DNA of 42,362 nucleotides from Erwinia mallotivora (GTDB lineage: Bacteria; Pseudomonadota; Gammaproteobacteria; Enterobacterales; Enterobacteriaceae). The notes beneath the pieces are model-generated. The model saw only the letters and a program-made list of their open reading frames with translations. It was not told the DNA's origin and searched no databases. Below are positions 34,467 to 41,262 of the stretch, one piece after another. The stretch spans positions 1-42,362 of the forward strand of contig NZ_JFHN01000060.1 in the NCBI RefSeq assembly GCF_000590885.1. Reading direction: 5' to 3'. The stretch's first letter is position 1, and every line of letters begins with the position of its first letter. A program made the translations under genes and the position numbers.

Positions 34467-34958
34467 ATGACAGCAAACAGGCCAATGTTTGCCGCAGCAT
34501 GGAACAGATTTATTGAAGTAAATGTTTCTGTTGAGAAGGTAGGTAATTTACTGGGAGGGAAGGTTGGAGCCAATATTTCCTCTGGTGTGTTTCAGAATGC
34601 GTGCCCTATTCGAATGAGCTATGTTCTCAATTATAGTGGTGTTCCGATCCCGGCGAATAACCGATATGCAACGGTGTCGGGAAAGGATAATAAAAGGTAT
34701 ATGTATCGTGTAAACGATATGATGGATTTTCTGGTGGCAACGTTTGGCAAGCCCGAACTGACGAATCCTGCTCCGACACCTGATGCTTTTAACGGTAAAC
34801 AGGGCATCATAGTTTTTCAGGGAAATGGATGGAGTAATGCCAGAGGTCACGTCACGTTATGGAACGGTAATATTTGTGCTGATGCTTGTCATTTCCTTGG
34901 TGGTGCAGAAAATGGTAATTTTGTTCCAACTATCGCTTCACTATGGACGCTGAAATGA
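34467..34958 (+). CDS. tae4: type VI amidase effector Tae4
   Basis: 163 residues from ATG 34467, chosen because GAGG lies 7 bases upstream; an ATG-less extension to 34455 is less likely. The NlpC/P60-like Tae4 amidase carries NACPIRMSYVLN with catalytic Cys46, GHVTLWNG with His128 and Asp139. All three are offset by exactly +2 from the Salmonella triad Cys44/His126/Asp137 as I recall it. Cys137 and Cys141 flank the Asp and may form the family disulfide. It cleaves the gamma-D-Glu-mDAP bond in target peptidoglycan. AT-richer than hcp. Coupled to tai4 by an ATGA overlap. Confidence 0.93.
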   Translation: MTANRPMFAAAWNRFIEVNVSVEKVGNLLGGKVGANISSGVFQNACPIRMSYVLNYSGVPIPANNRYATVSGKDNKRYMYRVNDMMDFLVATFGKPELTNPAPTPDAFNGKQGIIVFQGNGWSNARGHVTLWNGNICADACHFLGGAENGNFVPTIASLWTLK

Positions 34959-35311
34959 AAAAGTTTTTGATTATTACTTTGCTCGTGTCACCATTGGCGT
35001 TTGCTGTAGTTCCACCGAAAATGGATTCATTCACCCAGCCTCAGATTTTCCAAAACTGGCTCCAGAATCGCTGTGTAGGGAAAATTACTCAGGATAAGTC
35101 ATTAAAAGATGATGCTTTTAAAAGTGCTTCTGCATGGTTAGAAGTCAGTCATCTACCTGTTGATGCTTTTAATGACGGTGACAGGTTAATTGATGAGTAT
35201 TTAAAAATGAATTTAACTGGTTCAGTTAAAGCTGATTTTAAAGTACTTAAATGTAGTTTGCTGTCAAACAGTGAAGAGCAGAAAACAATTTATTCTAAGT
35301 ATAGTAAGTAG
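34955..35311 (+). CDS. tai4: Tae4 immunity protein Tai4
   Basis: 118 residues from ATG 34955. A signal peptide (KKFLIITLLVSPLAFA) is followed by the Tai4 core FQNWLQNRCVGKIT...DDAFKSASAWLEVSHLPVDAF and LIDEYL...KCSLL. Tai4 is periplasmic and plugs the Tae4 active site as a dimer. Overlaps the tae4 stop by four bases. Confidence 0.93.
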   Translation: MKKFLIITLLVSPLAFAVVPPKMDSFTQPQIFQNWLQNRCVGKITQDKSLKDDAFKSASAWLEVSHLPVDAFNDGDRLIDEYLKMNLTGSVKADFKVLKCSLLSNSEEQKTIYSKYSK

Positions 35312-35400
35312 TCTTTCAGTTCCATTATGTACAAGAGAATGTCTTCGGTGAAGTTATGATTTTTACTTTCAGAAGTAAAAAAGCAGTAGAGTAGACCGAT

Positions 35401-35967
35401 TTGAAAAATAAAATGATGGCTGTTTATTTTCTGATTTTATTATTTTCAACAAACATTGCATCGGCATCAGCAATATTACAGAAATTCGATTCGGCTCCTT
35501 TAAAACAGCAAATAATTGAAAGTGTAAAGGCTGATAAAGTGACGAATGTCAAGCTGATTGGAAATCAGTCATTTTCAGTTAGTAAAAATGATAATTTAAT
35601 CGGTTTTATTATTCCGCTAAAAGGCAAACTAAAAGAGATGCAATCTGTCTGCATGATTGCATGGTCACAGGACGGAAAGAAACTGACAAATCTTATTAGC
35701 ACCGTTGGATTTGGGGACTGGCAGTCCGTTACCTGTGCTGGTGTTAATGCCGTTGGAGTTGTATCAGGAAAAGAAAGTTCGGATATCAAAATAGGTGTTA
35801 TTTATCATACTATGACGCGATTCAATGACAGTTATGACTATTATATACTGGGCGTGGATGAGCAAAAAAGAGCACTTTTTTATGATAAAGAAACAACGGA
35901 TAAACTTGAAAACTCAACTGCAAAAAATATTCCCGAGCTGAGGCGGGATGTGCAAAATAAAAAGTGA
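35401..35967 (+). CDS. secreted protein, paralogue 1 of a three-member family
   Basis: 188 residues, beginning at TTG 35401 (ATG 35413 is an alternative; neither has a strong ribosome binding site). A signal peptide ends near IASASA. The conserved core is QSFSVSKNDNLIGFI...VCMIAWSQDG...TVGFGDWQSVTC...AVGVVSGKES..IKIGVIY and a tail E-x-TD-KL. It shares these landmarks with the genes at 36220 and 39900 (C-x(2)-AW/GW, T(V/I)G-x-x-DW, C, SVG). Two cysteines in the mature part could form a disulfide. I do not recognise a named family. Its position in the effector block suggests a periplasmic immunity protein. Confidence 0.75.
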   Translation: MKNKMMAVYFLILLFSTNIASASAILQKFDSAPLKQQIIESVKADKVTNVKLIGNQSFSVSKNDNLIGFIIPLKGKLKEMQSVCMIAWSQDGKKLTNLISTVGFGDWQSVTCAGVNAVGVVSGKESSDIKIGVIYHTMTRFNDSYDYYILGVDEQKRALFYDKETTDKLENSTAKNIPELRRDVQNKK

Positions 35968-36060
35968 AAAAAGATCGCTAATATGAAGTTAGTCGTGAGT
36001 GCTGAATTAAAATTAACCGGGTAGGGTGAATTTTTCAGGCCATATTTATGCCGTTGTTAA

Positions 36061-36174
36061 TCATATATCCAGAACGCCCGTATTATTAAATGCGATCAGA
36101 ATTAAAATTGATAAAAATTTGCGTATCACTATAACGGACCGGGATCTAAAGATAAAAGCTATGATACGCAGATG
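36061..36174 (+). pseudogene. decayed C-terminus of a DUF3380-like N-acetylmuramidase
   Basis: In one frame this stretch reads SYIQNARIIKCDQN, then stops, then KFAYHYNGPGSKDKSYDTQM. It follows the end of the DUF3380 (PF11860-type) N-acetylmuramidase domain: a FI..N-R-L region, a D-x-x-W position, FA..YNGPG and YDTKL. Three stop codons sit between the two blocks. It ends about 45 bases before the start of paralogue 2. Nothing recognisable of the catalytic part remains upstream. This looks like the tail of a lost lytic effector left beside its likely immunity gene; the match is short, so it needs a profile search. Confidence 0.5.
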
Positions 36175-36219
36175 GTGACTAACTATGATTATGCACGACA
36201 TCATTTTTTAGAGATCAGC

Positions 36220-36777
36220 ATGAAAGTTATCAAAATAGCTTTTGCCTTAATGTGTTCAGTTAGTAGTACCTTTGTTATTGCAGGCGTCACTCTTAACGTT
36301 TCTGGATCTGCCGCCGGTTATACTGCCCTGACGGCAAAAGCGGTAGAGGCAGGACTGGCGAATGTGAAAATTGACTCTCAACAAACGTTTGATGTTATTG
36401 AGCAGGGTAAGAAGTTGGGTACGCTGGTTCAAGGTAAGGGATGGGTAAGAGATGTGCATCCGGTCTGTTTTGTTGCCTGGATAACTAATAATCAGCATAT
36501 TAGTTACTATATGGAAACTATTGGTGTTGGGGACTGGGAAACGGCTGACTGTGATGATGTAGAATCTGTCGGTTTCATCTCAAAACCGCAAGACAGTGAA
36601 AAAAGAATTGCGGTAATTTATTCTGTTGATACCCAAGGACAGACTGCTAATAACTACGTTATTTTTGGTCTGAAAAACAAGAATGAAATATTTTATGATG
36701 AAAAAACGACGGTTCGTTTTCAAAATTCTTATCTGAAGACTTTTTCGGCGCTCAGGAAAAGTTATCAGGGAAGATAA
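36220..36777 (+). CDS. secreted protein, paralogue 2 of a three-member family
   Basis: 185 residues from ATG 36220 (AGAGATC just upstream). The frame is open back to 36172, but that part encodes the muramidase remnant. A signal peptide ends near FVIAG. The core is QTFDVIEQGKKLGTLVQGKGW..HPVCFVAWITN...TIGVGDWETADC...VESVGFIS and IAVIYS. It is a clear paralogue of the 35401 and 39900 genes. The adjacent decayed muramidase tail suggests that it protected against that effector, an inference from position only. Confidence 0.78.
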   Translation: MKVIKIAFALMCSVSSTFVIAGVTLNVSGSAAGYTALTAKAVEAGLANVKIDSQQTFDVIEQGKKLGTLVQGKGWVRDVHPVCFVAWITNNQHISYYMETIGVGDWETADCDDVESVGFISKPQDSEKRIAVIYSVDTQGQTANNYVIFGLKNKNEIFYDEKTTVRFQNSYLKTFSALRKSYQGR

Positions 36778-36974
36778 TTTTGTTGTTTTTTTGAATAAAT
36801 CTAAATGTATGAATCAGATTTTTAAATTTGATAATTAATATAAAGCATGAAAAAAACTATTTATAATATCGATTATTCAATTATCAATTTACTCTGTCGT
36901 AGTCTCAAAAATTTACCAGGCTTTGATTGATTTTCTTCACTGGAAATATCAGTATACCTTTTAAGGAGATAAGT

Positions 36975-37967
36975 ATGCCAATAAACAGTACAGTTGAACC
37001 TGGATTTTGTGTTGTTCAGCAACCGGGAACATTAGCCTTCCATGCTCAGGATATTTTTCATAGCAGAAACCCGGAAGCAGCAAAGCTTTTTATGCAGCTA
37101 AATAATGATACTCAATGGGTGAAACCTGGTCAGATATTAATCGTTGCCGACCCTGAGAATAAAAATCAGCAGCATCAGATAAGAACGCTACAGGCAGCCA
37201 AAGGCAAAGTTAATTTGGCACTGGCGACAACCGATACACCTACAGCCAGTTTTATTAACGATCACTACGCGGTTATTGCAGCTTTAACATCATGGGGAGA
37301 TAAAGCGAGCGGAATGATTGGTGATGCAGGGGAAAAATATTTTTCTCAAATCGAATCAACTTTAAAGAGAATCGAGCAAAGCTATCAGAATCAGTTTCGA
37401 ACTCAAGGTAGCTTAATCAGTCAACAGTTTTTCGCAGAGCGGCAGGCTTTGTTTGCCGAACTGAAACCCTTGCTGAATTCAATCACGAGGCTAAGCCTGA
37501 AGTTAAAGAAATATGACAGTCTTAAGACCGCGCTTGGTTTATCAAGCCGCTCAATTGTTCATGACTGGCAAACTGCAGGAGTCGGAGCAATAAAAGGCTA
37601 TTCTTCCTATATTGAGCGTGCGGCTGGCATAGCAAAATATATGAAAGCAGGTGGATGGGTTGCTATTGGCTTTGCAGGACTAAATACGACAAACGAAGTA
37701 CACCATGCATGTACAACTGGAAGAGAAGGTGAATGTCGTAAAGTTGCGGTCAGAGAATATACGAAATTTGGTGTTAGTACCGGCACAGGCTATCTGGGAG
37801 GCGCCTGGGGAGCTGCAGGTGCAGGAGCTGCCTGCGTTGCTCTGGGTGTTGCAACTGCCGGGGCAGGGCTTCTGGCCTGTTCTGTACTCGGCGCGGCCGC
37901 GGGCGGTTATGTTGGAAGTGAAATTGGTAGTTCTGGTACCGACTATATGATGGATAAGCTTCTATGA
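36975..37967 (+). CDS. LysM-like/glycine-zipper protein, candidate pore-forming T6SS effector
   Basis: 330 residues from ATG 36975 (perfect AAGGAG). No signal peptide. Residues about 10-62 resemble a LysM-type cargo domain (FCVVQQPGTLAFHAQDIF ... WVKPGQILIVADP). The middle is helical and charged (about 110-215). A hydrophobic segment KAGGWVAIGFAGLNT precedes a 55-residue Gly/Ala-rich C-terminal region (about 266-320) with GxxxG-type repeats and two cysteines, typical of membrane-inserting glycine zippers. The downstream gene, overlapping by ATGA, encodes a two-helix membrane protein. Such an arrangement fits an effector that depolarises the inner membrane, with its immunity protein. Family not recognised; the role is inferred. 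Confidence 0.68.
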   Translation: MPINSTVEPGFCVVQQPGTLAFHAQDIFHSRNPEAAKLFMQLNNDTQWVKPGQILIVADPENKNQQHQIRTLQAAKGKVNLALATTDTPTASFINDHYAVIAALTSWGDKASGMIGDAGEKYFSQIESTLKRIEQSYQNQFRTQGSLISQQFFAERQALFAELKPLLNSITRLSLKLKKYDSLKTALGLSSRSIVHDWQTAGVGAIKGYSSYIERAAGIAKYMKAGGWVAIGFAGLNTTNEVHHACTTGREGECRKVAVREYTKFGVSTGTGYLGGAWGAAGAGAACVALGVATAGAGLLACSVLGAAAGGYVGSEIGSSGTDYMMDKLL

Positions 37968-38377
37968 GCATTGAAAAAATTATTATTTATTTTGTAATTT
38001 TTCTGTTCATTTTTTTAATTTTCTCTAATTTTTACGCGGTTTTTCTTTTTAAGAGAAATGAGAAAAAATATGATCTTCTTCTGTCTGAATTTAAACGGAA
38101 TAATCTTGAGTTAGACACGCTCACTCATTTTTCCTCCTTTATGGGGTTTTTCGCAATTTATCAAAAGATAATATATTTCGTCAGGCTACGTAAAGGTGTA
38201 AAAATGTATCGGACGAAAGGCGTGCTGGTGCATAAAGAAGCATACCATTTTATGCAAGCCAGAACATCGGCGGAAATAAAATGGATATTAAAGCTACACA
38301 AGTTATATCGTATCATTTTTATTCTGACTGCCTTTTTCTTTATATTGCTCTTTGCACTGGTTCATTTTTTTCATTGA
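37964..38377 (+). CDS. two-helix inner-membrane protein, candidate immunity protein
   Basis: 137 residues. A very hydrophobic first helix (about 5-30, KIIIYFVIFLFIFLIF) and a last helix (about 112-136, IFILTAFFFILLFALVHFF) flank a basic central domain (RNEKKYDLLLSEFKRNN ... HKEAYHFMQARTSAEI). The start overlaps the stop of the glycine-zipper gene by four bases. Immunity to pore-forming toxins is usually given by small inner-membrane proteins, and this fits. Strongly AT-rich. No named family recognised. Confidence 0.7.
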   Translation: MSIEKIIIYFVIFLFIFLIFSNFYAVFLFKRNEKKYDLLLSEFKRNNLELDTLTHFSSFMGFFAIYQKIIYFVRLRKGVKMYRTKGVLVHKEAYHFMQARTSAEIKWILKLHKLYRIIFILTAFFFILLFALVHFFH

Positions 38378-38481
38378 TATTTTTTAAATCAGACGTCCTG
38401 ATGCACAAAAAAACGGGCAGAGATTGGTTTGAAATATAATCTGTTAAACCCTCTCTGATTAACTCAGTAAAGGAAAATATT

Positions 38482-38598
38482 ATGCGTAGGACATTAACTG
38501 CGGCTGTCGGCTCCGGCCAGCCTGGTCATGCTGAAGATGTGCGAAAAGTTCAGCAATTATTAAATCTTGTTGCTGATGAAAATGAACAGACCAGTTAA
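38482..38598 (+). pseudogene. truncated peptidoglycan-binding N-terminus of a lost effector (38 aa)
   Basis: A good ribosome binding site (AAAGGAAAA) precedes an ATG that begins TLTAAVGSGQPGHAEDVRKVQQLLN, the usual start of a peptidoglycan-binding domain (compare DEVKKLQQMV in the muramidase at 4097-5026). After 38 codons it stops, overlapping the start of the lipoprotein gene. A full effector of this kind would have several hundred more residues, so an internal deletion has probably fused the effector's start to its immunity gene. It could be translated as a leader peptide. Confidence 0.6.
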
Positions 38599-38947
38599 TG
38601 CCAGATTCAGAGGTTGCCTGATCGCCTCATTACTGTTGATGACAGGTTGTGCTGGCGCAACCTCTGCACCTGACCTCAACCCGGTGGTTAAGCAGGTGAA
38701 GATGACCGTTGAGACAGGGAAACTGGTCAGTAACCCTGGCTGCACTGACTATCTTTTTACTCACAATGCAGAGAAGGGCATGGATTTGGTGGATGTTATG
38801 GAGAAACACGGTGGCGATTGTCCGGGGGATGTGCCGGTGCAGCATCGTCTTTTCAGCGTGTATGTCGACCAAAAAACAAAACAGATGCTCAGTGACAAGG
38901 ATGATCCTGAAAGCGGTAATCTGTCTTTGTTGCCACCAGCAAAGTAA
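38576..38947 (+). CDS. small lipoprotein, candidate orphan immunity protein
   Basis: About 123 residues from ATG 38576. Lipobox MTGC near residue 25. The mature part is hydrophilic, with CTDYLFTHNAEKGMDLVDVM and a following Cys, then VQHRLFSVYVDQKTKQMLSD. It overlaps the truncated peptidoglycan-binding ORF by 23 bases. Outer-membrane or periplasmic lipoproteins often serve as immunity proteins to cell-wall-degrading effectors. I do not recognise the family. Confidence 0.68.
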   Translation: MKMNRPVNARFRGCLIASLLLMTGCAGATSAPDLNPVVKQVKMTVETGKLVSNPGCTDYLFTHNAEKGMDLVDVMEKHGGDCPGDVPVQHRLFSVYVDQKTKQMLSDKDDPESGNLSLLPPAK

Positions 38948-39085
38948 TTCGTCAGTTTAATCATTCTGGTTATTCTTACTGATGAAAGAAGCTTGCATGC
39001 GACCATAGTGAAATTCTAAAAGAAAGATTAATTAAACGTCGCCAGCCGAATAAGATTTCTTTTATAAGCGTATTTATATCAAATC

Positions 39086-39454
39086 ATGAAACTTCTCATT
39101 GTGTGTTTTAGTCTGTTAGTCATTTCATCTGCCGCGTATGCCGAACAAAGTGTGGAAGTGTTCGATGGTAAAAAATACCAGGTAAAAATAACCAGCAACT
39201 GCGAAGAAGGTGAAATGACCTGTGACAATATTGTCTTTGAATCGAAGAGTAAAAAAAGCGGTAAAAGTATCGTATTAAAGGGCGAGACTGTTAACACAGA
39301 TTGCCCCGGTGTTTGTAACTTTCGCGGCTATCGTTACAAAAATGGCGACTATAGCTATACCATTTTGAGTAACCAACAGTATAAAAATGTATGGTCCCTT
39401 TCAATTATGAAAGGAGATAAAGTTATTGGCATGGATGAGGGTAGCATCAATTAA
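39086..39454 (+). CDS. secreted Cys-containing protein, tandem copy 1
   Basis: 122 residues. A signal peptide (MKLLIVCFSLLVISSAAYA) is followed by VEVFDGKKYQVKIT-x-x-C-EEG-x-x-x-CDN, a SKKSGKSIVLKGETVN block, CPGVCNFRGYRYKNG and an aromatic end. Four mature cysteines are in two closely spaced pairs. It is about half identical by eye to the next gene, showing a tandem duplication. No named family recognised; periplasmic by signal peptide. The neighbourhood suggests immunity to a cell-wall effector. Confidence 0.72.
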   Translation: MKLLIVCFSLLVISSAAYAEQSVEVFDGKKYQVKITSNCEEGEMTCDNIVFESKSKKSGKSIVLKGETVNTDCPGVCNFRGYRYKNGDYSYTILSNQQYKNVWSLSIMKGDKVIGMDEGSIN

Positions 39455-39821
39455 AATTTTGCTCTCACTGGTTGTTTTCCTAATCGCTGGCATTTGTCTG
39501 AATGCCAGCGCAAATGCCGAAAGCACTGAAGTATTCGATGGGGAGCGATTTATCATCACCATAACCGAACATTGCCCCGAAGGCTTTGTCTCTTGTGAGA
39601 ATGTAACATTCGTTTCTAAAAACAAGAAAACAGGAAGTGGCATCACGCTGAAAGGAAAAACGGTAAATATAAACTGTCCTGCTACCTGCGATTTTCGTGG
39701 TTATGAGTTTAAAAACGGCTTATATACATATTCACTACTTACCAATGATTTTGCTGGCTGGAATTTGAATGTGTTCAAGGGTAATAAACTGCTCTCTACA
39801 GATACGGGGAAGATGGAGTGA
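39435..39821 (+). CDS. secreted Cys-containing protein, tandem copy 2
   Basis: About 128 residues from ATG 39435, overlapping copy 1 by 20 bases; the open frame starts at TTG 39426. A signal peptide (about 27 residues, ending near SANA) is followed by the same core: TEVFDGERFIITIT, CPEGFVSCENV, KKTGSGITLKGKTVN, CPATCDFRGYEFKNG. All four cysteines are conserved with copy 1. The overlap implies translational coupling and dosage linkage of the two paralogues. Confidence 0.72.
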   Translation: MRVASIKILLSLVVFLIAGICLNASANAESTEVFDGERFIITITEHCPEGFVSCENVTFVSKNKKTGSGITLKGKTVNINCPATCDFRGYEFKNGLYTYSLLTNDFAGWNLNVFKGNKLLSTDTGKME

Positions 39822-39899
39822 TTTTTTCTGATTCAAGAAAAATAGCTCTGAAAATTGAGCCGATGGCATAATTTCCATGCCTGTTAACGCGAGATTTTA

Positions 39900-40454
39900 A
39901 TGAGAAGAGCATTTATATCATTACTCATTTTTTTATCATTCTGTTCTGCGGCCAAAACATCCCTTGTCGCTTTTAATGTCAGTCCTTACCAAAAGTCTCT
40001 CTACCACGAAGCGATTAAACACAACATTAACGGTGCTGTGCCACTCAACAGCCAGAGTTTCTCTGTGGTTGTTGAGGGGAAAAAAATGGGTGACTTTATC
40101 GCCGGTAAGGGGTTCAACGCGCATGATAATAACGTCTGCTTTGTTGGCTGGTCAGAGAAAAAGCCGACGGTGAAAACGGTGATCCCAACCATTGGTTTTG
40201 ACGACTGGGAGGCTGAAGTATGCAACGAGACGAAATCAGTGGGTATTGTCTCCAGTGACAAGGATCCCGTCACTAAAATTGCCGTTATCTATCAGGCTGC
40301 ATCGCCCAATGCCACCGCCGATGAAGCGATCATTTTTTCTGTAGACAGCACAACTCACTATATTGAAATCGATAAAGCGTTAACTGCAAAGGTGGGTTCT
40401 TCCGACGCGAAGACCATCAAAGAATTGAAAAAGAAACTGAGTGAGCAGCCCTGA
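39900..40454 (+). CDS. secreted protein, paralogue 3 of a three-member family
   Basis: 184 residues. A signal peptide (MRRAFISLLIFLSFCSA) leads into QSFSVVVEGKKMGDFIAGKGF..NNVCFVGWSEKK...TIGFDDWEAEVC...KSVGIVSSDKD...KIAVIYQ and EIDKALTAKV. It is homologous to the genes at 35401 and 36220, with the same conserved aromatic, Cys and GFxDW positions. It sits 78 bases after the Cys-containing pair, with its own weak leader. Function unknown; inferred periplasmic immunity-like protein. Confidence 0.75.
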   Translation: MRRAFISLLIFLSFCSAAKTSLVAFNVSPYQKSLYHEAIKHNINGAVPLNSQSFSVVVEGKKMGDFIAGKGFNAHDNNVCFVGWSEKKPTVKTVIPTIGFDDWEAEVCNETKSVGIVSSDKDPVTKIAVIYQAASPNATADEAIIFSVDSTTHYIEIDKALTAKVGSSDAKTIKELKKKLSEQP

Positions 40455-40497
40455 TTTATTTCACAAGCTGAGATTATTGCCATAACTCATAATCTCT

Positions 40498-40526
40498 GTT
40501 TATTCCCGTCATATTCAGGTTGCAGA
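40498..40526. repeat. decayed half of an ERIC element
   Basis: TTATTCCCGTCATATTCAGG resembles the ERIC end ATACCCGTCATACTTCAAGT at 33769 and continues TTGCAG. The rest of the element is not recognisable apart from a CTGGCTACGCTC patch at 40565-40576. Possible trace of ERIC-mediated rearrangement in the cargo block. Confidence 0.45.
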
Positions 40527-40622
40527 TAAAAAGTCATAACTGAGAAAAACAGCATTCAACTTATTCTGGCTACGCTCGTGAAAAAAATTAAAAATCTGTC
40601 ACCGATAATCATCATTTATACA

Positions 40623-41024
40623 ATGAAAAAATTTTCTTCCTTCTTTATGGCATTCGCGCTGCTGTTCACCGCTCTGGCCGTACAGGCGCAGGAGGATTGC
40701 AGTAAAAAAACCATTAGCTGGGCCGTTGATGAATGCTTTGTAAATAACAAAGAGGCCACTGAAAAGGTGCTGAACAGCGAGTATCTGGCGGCGAAGCAGC
40801 GCACGGTCGAAGAGTACAGCTATGATGACAAGGTGGTGAAACAGCAGCTGCAAATGATGCTGGATACGCAACGCAACTGGCTGAAATACCGCGAAGGCCA
40901 GTGTGAAATGGAAGCCAGCGTGGCAGATAAAAACAGCAACGCCTGGCTCAGCCTGTTGAGTGAATGCATCAATAAGCTGGATAAACAGCGCATCGCCCAG
41001 TTTAAAGAGATGCCTTACGGTTAA
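40623..41024 (+). CDS. LprI/DUF1311-family protein, orphan copy
   Basis: 133 residues from ATG 40623, chosen because it gives a clean signal peptide (MKKFSSFFMAFALLFTALAVQA); the open frame extends upstream to a GTG at 40578. The mature part has the DUF1311 pattern: C near residue 25, AVDECFVNNKEATEKVLNSEY, LDTQRNWLKYREGQCEMEAS and a last C before the C-terminal helix. It is a lysozyme-inhibitor-like family member, distantly related to the gene at 3648-4100, but no lysozyme-like effector is adjacent. It closes the cargo block and is GC-richer than its neighbours. Confidence 0.82.
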   Translation: MKKFSSFFMAFALLFTALAVQAQEDCSKKTISWAVDECFVNNKEATEKVLNSEYLAAKQRTVEEYSYDDKVVKQQLQMMLDTQRNWLKYREGQCEMEASVADKNSNAWLSLLSECINKLDKQRIAQFKEMPYG

Positions 41025-41113
41025 CCGCTGGACGGTGCCGCGCAGCTTTGTTTTTTTCCCGCAGCCCGGGAATATTTCACAATATCTCATCCACCTCGTC
41101 GGGTGCCGTTAAT

Positions 41114-41140
41114 GCCACCTGTTATGCGGGTGGGTTTTTT
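41114..41140 (+). terminator. Rho-independent terminator after cargo block
   Basis: CCACC / GGTGG with an ~9-base loop is followed by GTTTTTT. It separates the AT-rich cargo block from the GC-rich FHA gene. Confidence 0.7.
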
Positions 41141-41262
41141 ATTTGCCAGTCCGACTGCGGGCAGCGCCCGCGATGCGGGTACAGGCTGATAACCGCCTGC
41201 GCCTTGACGCCTGCTGGTACAGGCTCTGACTTCTGCACCCCCTCCGTTATCAGGAAAACGTT

